Positions 28,614 through 37,863 of a stretch of DNA of 64,000 nucleotides are shown piece by piece. The stretch is from the NCBI RefSeq assembly GCF_016862075.1, contig NZ_BOMG01000033.1, positions 27,275 to 91,274 on the forward strand, written 5' to 3'. Position 1 is the first letter of the stretch, and each line of letters starts with the position of its first letter. The position numbers and the translations under genes are program-made. The notes below the pieces were generated by a model that had not been told where the DNA came from, did not search any database, and worked only from the letters and a program-made list of their open reading frames with translations. The stretch comes from Actinoplanes couchii (GTDB lineage Bacteria; Actinomycetota; Actinomycetes; Mycobacteriales; Micromonosporaceae).

Positions 28614-29459
28614 CTAGAAACGGGGTCTGGGTTGGCATTTGGGGCAGCTGAACGAGGAGCGGTTCATGAACTGCTCGCGGCGGATGATGGCTCCGCAGCG
28701 GTGGCAGGGCTCGTTCTCCCGGCCGTAGGCGTTGAGGGAGCGGTCGAAATAGCCGCTCTCGCCGTTCACGTCCACATACAGCTCGTCGAAACTGGTGCCG
28801 CCCACCTTGATCGCCTCGCCCAGGACGTCTCGGACGTGGGCCAGCAGGCGTTTCACCGCGGGTGTGGACAGCTGGTCGGTGGGGCGGGTGCCGTGCAGTT
28901 TCGCCCGCCACAGCGCCTCGTCGGCGTAGATGTTGCCCACCCCGGAGATCAGTGTCTGGTCCAGCAGGGCCCGTTTGACCTCGGTGTGCCGGCCGCGCAT
29001 CCGGGCCGTGAACGCCGTGTCGTCGAAGAGCGGGTCCATCGGGTCGCGGGCGATGTGCGAGATCTCGGTCGGCAGCTCGGCGCCGCCCTCGGAGACCGAG
29101 AGGCCGCCGAACGTGCGCTGGTCCACGAATCGCAGCTGCGGGCCGCCGTCGGTGAACGTGAACCGGACCCGCAGATGTTTCTCGTCCGGCGCCTCGGCGG
29201 GCTGCATCAGCAGCTGGCCGCTCATCCCCAGGTGGCCGATGATCGCGTCGCCGGAGTCGAGCGGCAGCCACAGGTATTTGCCGCGGCGGGAGATCTCACC
29301 CACGGTACGGCCGGCCAGCACCGCCGCGAAATGGGCGTCGCCGGGCAGGTGCCGGCGGATGGCGCGGGGGTGCAGCACTTCGGCGGTGGCGATGGTGCGG
29401 CCGGTCACCCACTTCGCCAGGCCCATCCGGACCGTCTCGACCTCGGGAAGCTCAGGCAC
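28614..29459 (-). CDS. mutM: Formamidopyrimidine-DNA glycosylase
   Basis: 281-residue bifunctional glycosylase/AP lyase that removes 8-oxoguanine and FaPy lesions. The N-terminal PELPEVE supplies the catalytic Pro and Glu, and the conserved Lys is in RRGKYLWL (residue 61). The H2TH region is [17 protein letters not shown], and the C-terminal zinc finger has CHRC and CPKC. Starts with GTG, AGGAGG about 10 nt upstream. Follows rnc and the PIG-V-like gene in the same direction. Confidence 0.97.
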   Translation of the reverse strand: MPELPEVETVRMGLAKWVTGRTIATAEVLHPRAIRRHLPGDAHFAAVLAGRTVGEISRRGKYLWLPLDSGDAIIGHLGMSGQLLMQPAEAPDEKHLRVRFTFTDGGPQLRFVDQRTFGGLSVSEGGAELPTEISHIARDPMDPLFDDTAFTARMRGRHTEVKRALLDQTLISGVGNIYADEALWRAKLHGTRPTDQLSTPAVKRLLAHVRDVLGEAIKVGGTSFDELYVDVNGESGYFDRSLNAYGRENEPCHRCGAIIRREQFMNRSSFSCPKCQPRPRF

Positions 29460-29487
29460 TGGACGCGTTCCTCCTGGTGGGGTGTGA

Positions 29488-30654
29488 CTAGAGCGTGTAG
29501 GGCCAGACGGTGACGAGGTAGGCGCCGAACCAGAGTCCGAACAGCGCCCAGGCGGTGATGGACAGGATCGCGACCTTGGGCCGGGCCTTGGACGCCGCCA
29601 CCACGGCGGGCAGCAGCGTCAACAGTACGGGCAGCAGCAGCCGTGGTTTGGAGTGGTAGAAACCGGCCTGGCCATAGACCAGGATCATCGCCACCACGCC
29701 GTAGACGGCGAGCGGCAACCACGGCTTCTGGGCCAGCGCCACCCCGGCCGCGGCAAGCGCCACGAGCAGCATGAACGCCATGCTGACCGGGATCCAGCCG
29801 TCGCCGGACCGCAGCGTCGTCCAGAGGAACTCGGCAGTGCTCTTCCCGTAGTCGAACGAGGTGCCCCAGCCCGCGGTCTGGATCTGGAACCAGGCGGTCA
29901 GGTCACCCACCCGGTAGGCGACCCAGCCCAGGTAGAGCGGCACCCCGGCGAGCGCGACAGCGGCCGCGGTCAGCGGTTTCCAGGCCTGCTCGCGGCTCTC
30001 CCGGACGGCCAGCAGGGCGGCCACCGCCAGGCCGATCGCGGCGGCCGCGCCGGTCGGCCGGGACAGCGCGGTCAGCAGACCCAGCAGTCCGGCGGCCCAC
30101 CACACCCGGCGGTGGGCGGCCACGAACATGCCGGCGACCAGGGCGATGTAGATGCTCTCCGAGTAACCCATGGACAGCACCACCGACACCGGCGCCGAAC
30201 AGCAGATCGCCACCAGCGCCCAGCCGGCCCGCTTGCCGTACAGGCTGGTGCCGAGCAGGTGCAGGGCGATCGCGGCGCCGATCGAGGCCAGCCAGGCCAC
30301 CGTCAGGGCGGCGGTGCCCGGGTCGATGCCGAGCGCCGCGCCGAACCGGATCAGCATCGGGTAGACCGGGAAGAAGGCCAGCTCGTTGCCTTCCATCCGG
30401 CCGTCCGCCGCGTAGGTGAAACCCTCCGGGTAGCCGTCCATGGCCACCCGGATGAACCAGCCGGTGTCCCAGATCAGCAGCCGGTCCCAGACGGTCTTGG
30501 GCTCACTGTTGGCGGCGCCCATCCAGGCGATCATCAGCAGCTGGACGATCCGGGTGAGCCCGAGTATGACGACGGCGGTGGCCACCCCCTGCCACCCGCC
30601 CGATTTATCCCATAGACTATCTTTTTTCGTGACTTCTTCGCTTATAGCGGTCAC
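29488..30654 (-). CDS. PIG-V-like integral membrane mannosyltransferase
   Basis: 388-residue polytopic (about ten-helix) GT-C-type protein of the PIG-V/GT76 group. [17 protein letters not shown] is the lumenal/extracytoplasmic WDxxxF motif near the first helix, with [10 protein letters not shown] and ALSRPTG further on. It probably transfers mannose from a polyprenyl-phosphate donor to an envelope glycan or glycolipid. The open frame extends upstream, but GTG 30654 overlaps the rnc stop as GTGA, supporting that start. Confidence 0.85.
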   Translation of the reverse strand: MTAISEEVTKKDSLWDKSGGWQGVATAVVILGLTRIVQLLMIAWMGAANSEPKTVWDRLLIWDTGWFIRVAMDGYPEGFTYAADGRMEGNELAFFPVYPMLIRFGAALGIDPGTAALTVAWLASIGAAIALHLLGTSLYGKRAGWALVAICCSAPVSVVLSMGYSESIYIALVAGMFVAAHRRVWWAAGLLGLLTALSRPTGAAAAIGLAVAALLAVRESREQAWKPLTAAAVALAGVPLYLGWVAYRVGDLTAWFQIQTAGWGTSFDYGKSTAEFLWTTLRSGDGWIPVSMAFMLLVALAAAGVALAQKPWLPLAVYGVVAMILVYGQAGFYHSKPRLLLPVLLTLLPAVVAASKARPKVAILSITAWALFGLWFGAYLVTVWPYTL

Positions 30655-31418
30655 GACTCGGTCGTCTCCTCCGCCTGCTCCGGAGCGTCTTCCTCCGGGT
30701 CGTCCTCCTCCGACTGCTCCGTCAGGGTCCGCCAGGCCGCGGCCGCCGCCCGCTGCTCGGCCTGCTTCTTGCTGCGGCCCTCGGACCCGCCGTACCGCTC
30801 GCCCGCGACCACGACCCACGCGGTGAACGTCTTCGCGTGATCCGGGCCGGAGTCCTCGATCTCGTAGTCCGGCACGCCCAGCCCGAGCGCCGCCGTCAGC
30901 TCCTGCAGGCTGGTCTTCCAGTCCAGGGCCGCGCCCCGCCCGGCCGACTCGGCCATCAGCGGGTCGAACAGCCGGTGGATCACCTCGCCGGCGATCTCCA
31001 GCCCGTGCTCCAGGTAGATCGCGCCGAGCAGCGCCTCCAGCGTGTCCGCCAGGATGCTCGCCTTGTCCCGGCCGCCGGTGGTCTCCTCACCCTTGCCGAG
31101 CAGCAGGTGCGGGCCGAGACCGGCCGGGCCCAGGCCGCGCGCCACGTCGGCCAGCGCGTGCATGTTGACCACGCTCGCGCGCAGCTTGGCCAGCTGGCCC
31201 TCGGGCAGGTCCGGGTGGTTGTGGAACAGCGCCGAGGTGATCACCACGCCGAGCACCGAGTCGCCCAGGAACTCCAGGCGTTCGTTGGTCGGCAGGCCGC
31301 CGTTCTCGTAGGCGTACGAGCGGTGGGTCAGCGCACGTTCCAGCAGCTCCGGCTTGAACGGCACACCGAAGGCCTCCTCGAGCGGCTCGGTGGACGGACG
31401 GCGGCGCTTGTCATTCAT
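30651..31418 (-). CDS. rnc: Ribonuclease III
   Basis: 255-residue double-stranded-RNA endonuclease for rRNA and mRNA processing. The RNase III signature [12 protein letters not shown] starts at residue 45. The second acidic cluster is [15 protein letters not shown], and a C-terminal dsRNA-binding domain has [22 protein letters not shown] residues. There is a Glu/Asp-rich tail. Its start overlaps the plsX stop by 8 bp, and its stop overlaps the next gene's GTG. Confidence 0.96.
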   Translation of the reverse strand: MNDKRRRPSTEPLEEAFGVPFKPELLERALTHRSYAYENGGLPTNERLEFLGDSVLGVVITSALFHNHPDLPEGQLAKLRASVVNMHALADVARGLGPAGLGPHLLLGKGEETTGGRDKASILADTLEALLGAIYLEHGLEIAGEVIHRLFDPLMAESAGRGAALDWKTSLQELTAALGLGVPDYEIEDSGPDHAKTFTAWVVVAGERYGGSEGRSKKQAEQRAAAAAWRTLTEQSEEDDPEEDAPEQAEETTES

Positions 31419-32406
31419 GGGCGATACCTCGCTGGGCTCTCAGCAGATCGGCGATGGCCGCGACGGAGCCGCGGCGGTGCAGGTCGGCCGCGTGCGCGAT
31501 GCCCGCGGCCAGGTCGGGGCCGCCGGCGGCGCCGTGGCAGACGATCACCGTGCCGGAGACTCCGAGCAGCAGTGCGGCCCGGGGCGGCGGAGCGGTGTCC
31601 GGGGAGGGTGGGCCGGTCAGCGCGTACGCCGTCTCCAAGCCCTTGAGCAGTACGTTTCCGGTGAAGCCGTCGGTCACGACGACGTCGGCGGCCCGGCCGA
31701 GCACGACGTCGCCGCCCTCGACCAGACCGGCGTAGCGGGCGCCCGCGGGCAACGGCATGTCGTAGAGCTTCGCGGGCAGGGCCCGGCGCAGGCGATCGCC
31801 CTTGCCGGGTTCGGTGCCGATGGTGAGCAACCCCACGCGCGGGGCGGCGATCCGGTGCACGACCGAGGCGTACGCGGCGCCGAGCCGGGCGTGCCAGGCG
31901 AGGGTCTCCTCGTCCGGGTCGACGGAGGAACCCACGTCGAGCAGCACGAGACGGCCGGCCGCGGTCGGCAGCACGGCGGTGAGGGCGGGGCGGCGGATGC
32001 CGGGCCAGCGGCCCAGCTCACGGGCCGCGGAGAGAACCAGGGACCGGGTGTCACCGGCCGAGACGAGTGCGTCGGCACGGCCCTCGGCGACCGCCCGGAC
32101 CGCGCCGTGCACGGTGTCGGTGGGGGTGATCGCGGTGGTCACCCGGCGTCGCTCGGCCGGTTTGAGGGCAGCGAGCACCGCGTCGGCGGCTTCGGCCGGA
32201 CCGACGAGAGTCAGTTGAAGGGACGGATCCGCCCGGCAAGCACGCAGAGCGCCGTCAACCACGACGGCGGGAGCCTGGTCCCCGCCGAGGAGGTCGACGG
32301 CGATCCGCGCGGTGCCCGGCTCCCCGACAGTGCGCTGTCCGGGAGCCGTGGCACCGGTGGTTCGCCACCGCTCGGGCACGACCCGCCCGAAGATCGGGCG
32401 CGTCAC
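31411..32406 (-). CDS. plsX: Phosphate acyltransferase PlsX-like protein
   Basis: 331-residue enzyme expected to convert acyl-ACP to acyl-phosphate for phospholipid synthesis. Family motifs are [25 protein letters not shown] and [16 protein letters not shown]. It is a divergent PlsX: AVDAMGGD reads AVDLLGGD and the usual LLGVNG is LLGVSG. About 30 extra N-terminal residues precede the domain, so a start after GTG 32406 is possible. It follows rpmF, the usual actinobacterial rpmF-plsX-rnc order. PlsC is encoded at 48947. Confidence 0.9.
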   Translation of the reverse strand: MTRPIFGRVVPERWRTTGATAPGQRTVGEPGTARIAVDLLGGDQAPAVVVDGALRACRADPSLQLTLVGPAEAADAVLAALKPAERRRVTTAITPTDTVHGAVRAVAEGRADALVSAGDTRSLVLSAARELGRWPGIRRPALTAVLPTAAGRLVLLDVGSSVDPDEETLAWHARLGAAYASVVHRIAAPRVGLLTIGTEPGKGDRLRRALPAKLYDMPLPAGARYAGLVEGGDVVLGRAADVVVTDGFTGNVLLKGLETAYALTGPPSPDTAPPPRAALLLGVSGTVIVCHGAAGGPDLAAGIAHAADLHRRGSVAAIADLLRAQRGIAHE

Positions 32407-32415
32407 GCGGCGACG

Positions 32416-32589
32416 TCAGACCTCGAGGACCTGACGGCCGTTGTAGGTGCCGCAGACGCCACAGGCGGCGTGCGGCAGCTTCGGCGACTTGCACTGGGAG
32501 CAGGCCGCGGTAACCACCGCGGTCGCCTTCCAGTTCGCCCGCCGCGAGCGGGTGTTGCTGCGCGACATCTTGCGCTTCGGGACGGCCAC
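32416..32589 (-). CDS. rpmF: 50S ribosomal protein L32
   Basis: 57 residues, beginning MAVPKRKMSRSNTRSRRANW, the L32 hallmark, and ending GRQVLEV. Two CxxC pairs (CSQC and CGVC) show it is the zinc-binding form. GTG start at 32589 with AAGGAG about 8 nt upstream. It lies 5 nt after the yceD stop and 9 nt before plsX. Confidence 0.96.
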   Translation of the reverse strand: MAVPKRKMSRSNTRSRRANWKATAVVTAACSQCKSPKLPHAACGVCGTYNGRQVLEV

Positions 32590-32594
32590 GGTTC

Positions 32595-33158
32595 CTACTC
32601 CTTGTTGTTTGACAGGTTGCGCAATGCGGCCCAGCGGGGGTCGACTTCCTCGTGGCTGTGATCAGCCGGAAGGTCGTCGAAGTGCACCCCGCAGTCGGGG
32701 CACAACCCTGGGCAGTCCGGGCGGCAGAGCGGAGTGACCGGCAGCTTCAGGACGATCGCGTCCCGGACCGCCGGCTCCAAGTCAAGCAGGTCGCCCGACA
32801 TCCGCCCGACCTCGTCGTCTTCGGTGGTCTCCTCCGTGGTGCTGTCCGCATAGGCGAACAGCTCCGCGATGTGCACCTCGAACGTCTTGTCGATCTCGTT
32901 GAGGCACCGGCCGCACTCACCCTTGAGCGAGCCGGCGGCGGTGCCCGTGATGTAGACCCCCTCGGAGACCGACGTCATCGTCATCTCGAGCGTGACATCG
33001 GAGCCCTCAGGAACCGAGATCATCTCCACGCCGAGGTCCGCCGGGGCCGGCACCACCCTGTTCAGGGCACGCGTCGCACCAGGCTGCCGCGGCAGTTTCG
33101 TCGTGTCGACGACCAGCGGTTGCCTGGGGTCCAGGTGGCTCTGCGGTGACTTGGGCAT
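32595..33158 (-). CDS. yceD: YceD family (DUF177) 23S rRNA accumulation protein
   Basis: 187 residues. A central CGRC pair (GECGRCLNEID) and a C-terminal CRPDCPGLCPDCG cluster are followed by DPRWAALRNL. This is the Cys-containing actinobacterial DUF177 form, normally linked to rpmF. In E. coli and plants the family is required for normal 23S rRNA levels. An acidic loop (STTEETTEDDE) lies in the middle. ATG at 33158. Confidence 0.93.
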   Translation of the reverse strand: MPKSPQSHLDPRQPLVVDTTKLPRQPGATRALNRVVPAPADLGVEMISVPEGSDVTLEMTMTSVSEGVYITGTAAGSLKGECGRCLNEIDKTFEVHIAELFAYADSTTEETTEDDEVGRMSGDLLDLEPAVRDAIVLKLPVTPLCRPDCPGLCPDCGVHFDDLPADHSHEEVDPRWAALRNLSNNKE

Positions 33159-33234
33159 CGTGATTCCTCAGCCATGGGTAGGCCGACCGAAAACATTACC
33201 TGAGCTTGTAGGACGTCGTCGAATCGGCCCTGGG

Positions 33235-33732
33235 TTAGAAGGGCAGCGGGCGCTCGGCGTCCTCACCTTGGAAGGTTCCGATCTCGCGTAGCGCATGCAT
33301 CTTGTCACGGCCCCGCTCGATCGAGGCCAGCGCCCGGGTCAGGAACTGCTCGAAGTTGGCCAGGGCGGTGTCGACGTAGTCGTCGACCTCCTCCCGCAGA
33401 CGCTGCGCCTCGCTGCGGGCCTCGGCGATGATCCGGGAACCCTCGTGCTCGGCCGAGACGGTGATCTCGTTCACCGAGACGAGGCGCGCGTGTTCAGCCT
33501 CACTCTCCCGGACGATCCGGTCGGCCTCGCGACGGCCGGCGTCGACGATCCGGTCCCGCTCGTCCAGGACGGCGGCCGCCTTGCGGAGCTCCGAGGGCAA
33601 CTCGGCGCGGAGGTCCTCCAGGCGCTCGATCATCTCGGTGCGGTCGAACATGAAGTTCGTCCGCGACATCGGCACGGCGCGGGCGTCCTGGACCAACTCG
33701 ATGAGTTCGTCGATACGGTCGAGCGGATCCAC
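33235..33732 (-). CDS. sepIVA: DivIVA-like coiled-coil protein SepIVA
   Basis: 165 residues, mostly coiled coil (about 40-150) with a short N-terminal DivIVA-like segment (MDPLDRIDELIELVQDARAVPMS). The position next to yceD, rpmF and rnc matches Rv2927c, the essential mycobacterial septation factor SepIVA. It is often mis-annotated as ATP synthase subunit b. Role inferred: envelope elongation and septation. GTG start with GGGAG 10 nt upstream. Confidence 0.88.
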   Translation of the reverse strand: MDPLDRIDELIELVQDARAVPMSRTNFMFDRTEMIERLEDLRAELPSELRKAAAVLDERDRIVDAGRREADRIVRESEAEHARLVSVNEITVSAEHEGSRIIAEARSEAQRLREEVDDYVDTALANFEQFLTRALASIERGRDKMHALREIGTFQGEDAERPLPF

Positions 33733-33763
33733 CGGTGTCTCACTCCCGTCTAGTCGCTGCCGC

Positions 33764-34243
33764 CTAATTCTGCTTCAACCGGCCCACGAGCCGGTCGAGC
33801 ACATTGTCCGGCAGGTAGGCCGAGGCGTCGCCGCCCCACTTCACCACGTCCTTGACGAGGCTCGAGGACAGGAATGAGTAAAGCGGATTGGTCGGCATGA
33901 ACAGTGTCTCCACACCGGAGAGCCCGATGTTCATCTGTGCCATCTGCAGCTCGTAGTCGAAGTCGCTGACCGCGCGCAGGCCCTTCACCACCACCGCGGC
34001 GCCCTGGGACCGGCAGAAGTCGACCAGCAGGCCGTGGAACGACGCGACACGGACGTTGCCGTACTCCGCGGTCGCCTCCCGGAGCATCTCCAGGCGTTCC
34101 TCGATGGTGAACAGCCCGGTCTTCGACTGGTTGATGAGGACCCCGATGATGACCTCGTCGAACAGCCGGCTGGCCCGGCCGACGATGTCGAGATGCCCGT
34201 TGGTGACCGGGTCGAAGGAGCCTGGACACACCGCTCGTCTCAT
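33764..34243 (-). CDS. coaD: Pantetheine-phosphate adenylyltransferase
   Basis: 159-residue CoA biosynthesis enzyme (4'-phosphopantetheine + ATP to dephospho-CoA). It has MRRAVCPGSFDPVTNGHLDI with the HxGH-type nucleotidyltransferase loop (TNGH), KGLRAVSDFDYELQMAQMN, and the C-terminal ISSS-like FLSSSLVKDV. The frame extends six codons upstream, but ATG 34243 overlaps the rsmD stop as ATGA and matches the family start. Confidence 0.96.
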   Translation of the reverse strand: MRRAVCPGSFDPVTNGHLDIVGRASRLFDEVIIGVLINQSKTGLFTIEERLEMLREATAEYGNVRVASFHGLLVDFCRSQGAAVVVKGLRAVSDFDYELQMAQMNIGLSGVETLFMPTNPLYSFLSSSLVKDVVKWGGDASAYLPDNVLDRLVGRLKQN

Positions 34244-34803
34244 GATCGGCGACCGTACCAAAGAGTGGTGTCGCCGTAACGCCGGGTACGGTCCCCTGCT
34301 AGACCGTCCACCCAGTTCATCGGACCGCTGCGCCGGGACCGCTCGAAGACCACCACGGCGTCCTCGGCGAGCCAGTCGTTGGCCACCAGCTCCCGCTGAA
34401 GACTGTCGATCTCGTCGTCGCCGAGCACGTAGGGCGGGTCGGCGAAGACCACGTCGTACCGACCACCGGCCGGGCGGTCGGCGAGCACCTGCAGCACCTT
34501 GCCGGTCACCAGTTTCGCGGCCGGCCCGACCTTCAGCAGGACGATGTTGTCCCGGATCACCCGCGCCGCCTTGGCGTCCGCCTCGACCAGCAGCGCGTGG
34601 TCCGCGCCCCGGGACAGCGACTCCAGCCCGATGGCGCCGGACCCGGCATAGAGGTCGGCGACCCGCGCACCGGACAGATCGGTCATCGACTCCAGGGCGC
34701 TGAAGAACGCCTCCCGGACACGGTCCGATGTGGGCCTGGTGAGCGGGCCGGACGGGGCGGTCAGCCGTCGCCCTCCGTGTACACCCGCGATAATCCTGGT
34801 CAT
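34240..34803 (-). CDS. rsmD: 16S rRNA (guanine(966)-N(2))-methyltransferase RsmD
   Basis: 187-residue SAM-dependent methyltransferase. MTRIIAGVHGGRRL starts the family consensus, then PTSDRVREAFFSAL, VADLYAGSGAIGLESLSRGA (SAM site) and the catalytic FADPPY motif. The open frame continues 23 codons upstream; ATG 34803 fits the family best. It overlaps coaD by ATGA, the common rsmD-coaD pair. Confidence 0.95.
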   Translation of the reverse strand: MTRIIAGVHGGRRLTAPSGPLTRPTSDRVREAFFSALESMTDLSGARVADLYAGSGAIGLESLSRGADHALLVEADAKAARVIRDNIVLLKVGPAAKLVTGKVLQVLADRPAGGRYDVVFADPPYVLGDDEIDSLQRELVANDWLAEDAVVVFERSRRSGPMNWVDGLAGDRTRRYGDTTLWYGRRS

Positions 34804-35079
34804 CACAGGCGACGCTACTTCACCACCTCGGACGGGCCACTCGCGTGTGAACATTTCCCCCACCGTGGGCACGCCACGCGATCACCCGACTCCTATGAGT
34901 ACAACGAAGATCTCAAATCTGCATCAAGAATCTAAGGGCGCGCTGAGACATTTCATTGATCTCCCGAACTGGTTAAGGTCAGGCGGCGCTGACGCGGGGA
35001 CGGTTCGGTATCGACGTTTGTATGGACACCGACCTTTGTCCCGCTCGCGCTCCGAAATCCCTTTGCAACAGGAGAAGGC

Positions 35080-36114
35080 GTGAACCTGTCTAAATCCCCG
35101 CTCCGTCGCGCCGCCGGCCTGGCAGCCGGTGCCGTGCTCGGTCTGGCTGGAGTCGCGGTCGCCGCCTCGCCCGCGTACGCAACGGACAGCGACATCAAGT
35201 ACACCGTGCGGTGTGACACCGCCACGGGTGACTGGGTCGTCGACTGGACCGTCACCGGTAACGCACCGTCCGGTGTGAACAAGTTCCGTTTCAACCGGGT
35301 CGACTCGACCGTGGGTGACGGCAAGCCCGGTGGCGAGCAGCCGGTCAAGGAAGCCCCCTACAAGGTGTCCCGGCAGTTCGTGCACGAGGTGAACACCCCG
35401 ATCGCGGCGAGCCAGCGCGTCGACGGTGACCTCAAGTACACCCGCCTGACCGTGGTCACCGAGTTCGACAACCGGCACCGTGACATGCCGCGCTCGAACA
35501 CCGCCTACTTCGACGGCACCTGCTCCGAGGACGAGCAGCCGCCGCAGCCGGAGCCGAGCAAGTCGTCGGCCTCGCCGGAGCCGTCGGCGTCCGAGTCGGA
35601 GAGCGCCTCCCCGTCGCCGTCCGCCTCGTCGCCCTCGACGTCGGAGTCGCAGTCGCCGAGCCCGACCCCGAGCTCCAGCGAGACCCCGGAGCTGCCGGAC
35701 GACCTGCCCGGTAACCCGGTGCCGATCTACGAGGTCACCTGCGACACGATGACCGTCGGGTTCGACAACCCGGAAGACAGCATCCCGATCAAGCTGCACT
35801 TCAAGACCAGCAAGGGCGAGGAGCGCGACCTCACGATCGCTCCCGGCACGAAGGACAGCGAGACCTTCAGCGCCAAGGACGGCTTCTCGGTCGACGTGAC
35901 GGTCACGGTCACCTACAAGGGCGAGACGTACTCCGAGGACTTCACTCTCGACTACGTCAACCCGGGTGACGACTGCGACAACGGCGAGGGTGGCGGCCTG
36001 CCCGTCACCGGCGCCGCCGCCGGTGGTGTCGCCGCCGGTGCGGCCGGTCTCCTCGCGATCGGTGGCCTGCTCTTCTTCATGGCCCGCCGCCGCAAGGTGA
36101 AGTTCACCGCCTGA
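35080..36114 (+). CDS. LPXTG-anchored surface protein A
   Basis: 344 residues. A Sec signal peptide ends around SPAYA-TD (residue 34). Two small beta-rich Cys-containing domains (CDTATGDWVVDW and CDTMTVGFDNPED) are separated by a Ser/Pro/Glu-rich linker (about 150-205). The C-terminus is a sortase signal, LPVTG at 307, then a hydrophobic segment and ARRRKVKFTA. Expected to be covalently attached to the wall. Function unknown. GTG start with GGAGAAG. The 276-bp gap upstream (34804-35079) probably holds its promoter, but I see no clear consensus. Confidence 0.9.
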   Translation: MNLSKSPLRRAAGLAAGAVLGLAGVAVAASPAYATDSDIKYTVRCDTATGDWVVDWTVTGNAPSGVNKFRFNRVDSTVGDGKPGGEQPVKEAPYKVSRQFVHEVNTPIAASQRVDGDLKYTRLTVVTEFDNRHRDMPRSNTAYFDGTCSEDEQPPQPEPSKSSASPEPSASESESASPSPSASSPSTSESQSPSPTPSSSETPELPDDLPGNPVPIYEVTCDTMTVGFDNPEDSIPIKLHFKTSKGEERDLTIAPGTKDSETFSAKDGFSVDVTVTVTYKGETYSEDFTLDYVNPGDDCDNGEGGGLPVTGAAAGGVAAGAAGLLAIGGLLFFMARRRKVKFTA

Positions 36115-36128
36115 TTTTCCGCAACACC

Positions 36129-36162
36129 GAAGGGCGCGCCGACTTCGGTCGGTGCGCCCTTC
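36129..36162 (+). terminator. Long hairpin with TTCG loop between the LPXTG genes
   Basis: A 15-bp stem starting GAAGGGCGC, with one G-U wobble, is closed by a TTCG tetraloop, directly after the first LPXTG stop. CTCCGTT follows. Depending on read-through, it may end or attenuate transcription into the second LPXTG gene. Confidence 0.85.
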
Positions 36163-36186
36163 TCCGTTCCCCCACCCCCAGGAGAA

Positions 36187-37491
36187 ATGCGCGTGCGCAA
36201 AACCCCCCACGTCGCCGCTCTCGCGACCGCGGTCCTGCTCGGACTCGTCGGTCTCGGAACGGTCGGCTCTCCCGCATCCGCCACCCCGCGGGAGTCGGCA
36301 AGCTGTACCCCGGTCGAGAAGGCCACGTACAAGCACAGCTTCGACGGCCCGGCCGGCACCGCCTCGATCGAACTGACGAACGGGCCGCTCTGCGCCGGTT
36401 CCCAGAAGTTCGCGCTGGTGTCGTACACCACCCCGTCGGCGAAGTTCTCCACCCCGCAGTTCGTCCTCGACAAGTCGATCAACGAATTCACCCCGGCCTC
36501 CGGGCGGAAGCTCGACTTCAAGGTCGAGGTTCCGGAGTGCTTCACCCAGGTCGACTTCGTCTTCGACGACAAGATCATCGACCCGCTGACCGACACCAGC
36601 GACCGCTACAACGACCGTAAGGTCGGCAGCAGGGGCGCCCCCGGTAACCGCTCCACGCCGGCCCCCGGCCAGCCGAAGGAGGCGTTCTACAACGGCGGCT
36701 CCGGCACCTGCAAGGCCGAGCCGGTCGTCGAGGCGCTCCCCGAGTGTGACGGCGACGTCATTCTCAAGCTGATCAACCGGAGCACCTTCAGCCAGACGTT
36801 CGAGATCACCGGGGACAACGGCTTCACCAAGACCGCGACCGTTGCGGTACGCCAGGAGCCGGCCACCGTGGTCGTCCCGGCCGCCGACGCCAAGAACCTG
36901 CTGGTCAAGTCCCGTGGCGCCGAGCTGTACAAGGGCGGCTGGACCAAGCCCGAGAACTGCGAGGTTCCCGAGGTCGGCCTCCCCACCGGTGGCGCCAGCA
37001 GCGACTGCGACGGGCTCGACTTCGCGGTGAAGAACCCGGAGAACGGCAAGGACGTCACCGTCACCTTCACCCCGAACAACGGCGCGCCCCGCTCGGTGAC
37101 CGCCGCCCCGGGTGAGACCAAGACCGTCACCTTCCCCGGCACCAAGGGCCTGGTCGTCGCCGTCACCGGTGACGCCCCGGCGCTGAACGGCGAGGTCTCC
37201 TGGACCGCGCCGGAGAACTGCGGCACCAAGGAGGAGCCGAGCACCCCCGCCTCGACCCCGCCGGCCACCGCCACGGCCGAGGCCTCCCCGTCGCCGAGCG
37301 CACCGGCCGACGAGGCGACCCCGAGCGAGACGGTCAGCACCACCCCGGTCGCCGGCAGCGACAAGGACGACTCCCTGCCGCTGACCGGCTCGGCCGCCGC
37401 CAGCATCGCCGCGGGCGCGTTCCTGCTGCTCGTCGTGGGTGGCGTGTTCTTCTTCCTGGCTCGCCGCCGGAAGGTGAACTTCACCGCCTAA
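36187..37491 (+). CDS. LPXTG-anchored surface protein B
   Basis: 434 residues with a signal peptide (cut near SPASA), repeated beta domains with Cys pairs, a Ser/Thr/Ala/Pro-rich wall-spanning linker (about 355-395) and LPLTG at 397, then a hydrophobic helix and ARRRKVNFTA. The sorting tail is nearly identical to that of protein A, so the same sortase probably handles both. ATG 36187 is only 2 nt after GGAG; GTG 36193 has better spacing and may be the true start. Function unknown, perhaps adhesion. Confidence 0.9.
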   Translation: MRVRKTPHVAALATAVLLGLVGLGTVGSPASATPRESASCTPVEKATYKHSFDGPAGTASIELTNGPLCAGSQKFALVSYTTPSAKFSTPQFVLDKSINEFTPASGRKLDFKVEVPECFTQVDFVFDDKIIDPLTDTSDRYNDRKVGSRGAPGNRSTPAPGQPKEAFYNGGSGTCKAEPVVEALPECDGDVILKLINRSTFSQTFEITGDNGFTKTATVAVRQEPATVVVPAADAKNLLVKSRGAELYKGGWTKPENCEVPEVGLPTGGASSDCDGLDFAVKNPENGKDVTVTFTPNNGAPRSVTAAPGETKTVTFPGTKGLVVAVTGDAPALNGEVSWTAPENCGTKEEPSTPASTPPATATAEASPSPSAPADEATPSETVSTTPVAGSDKDDSLPLTGSAAASIAAGAFLLLVVGGVFFFLARRRKVNFTA

Positions 37492-37500
37492 GCAGAAGGC

Positions 37501-37863
37501 CTAAGCGATAGGCGCGAACGAACCGTCCGGGCGCGGTGGATAGTCGGCAACGGCTACCACCGCGCTCGTTCGTATCGGGCCGTAGACGTGCGGGAACTGC
37601 CGCCCGTCCGGCTCCGGCGGGGCGCCGTCCTCCCAGACCACCTTCGTCGTCAGCAGTTCCTCGTCCTTCGTCGTCAGCAGTTCCTCGTCGACGGTCAACA
37701 GCACCAGATCGGTACGCCCCCGGAACCGCAGTGTCGCCGGGACATGGACCCAGTCGCCCGCCGAACAGTGGATGAACCCCTCGGTGCCGAGCGAGTCCGC
37801 CTCGTACGACCCGCTCGCCTGCGCCTTCGCCCACGCCTCGCGCGGGCAGATGTGGTAGATCAA
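37501..37863 (-). CDS. DUF952 family protein
   Basis: 120 residues with the DUF952 pattern: IYHICPREAWAKAQASGSY, EGFIHCS, DLVLLTVDEELL and FPHVYGPI. The fold resembles a glutathione-S-transferase-like or ADP-ribosyl-binding scaffold in reports; its activity is unknown. TTG start overlaps the recG stop (TTGA), so it is coupled to recG. It contains an in-frame 24-bp duplication giving DEELLTTK twice. It converges on the LPXTG B gene with a 9-bp gap. Confidence 0.88.
   Translation of the reverse strand: MIYHICPREAWAKAQASGSYEADSLGTEGFIHCSAGDWVHVPATLRFRGRTDLVLLTVDEELLTTKDEELLTTKVVWEDGAPPEPDGRQFPHVYGPIRTSAVVAVADYPPRPDGSFAPIA
37643..37690 (-). repeat. 24-bp in-frame tandem duplication in the DUF952 gene
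   Basis: Two copies of a 24-bp unit differ only at the final base (TTCGTCGTCAGCAGTTCCTC then GTCC or GTCG). They insert eight residues (DEELLTTK repeated) at the end of a core strand. Confidence 0.9.
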
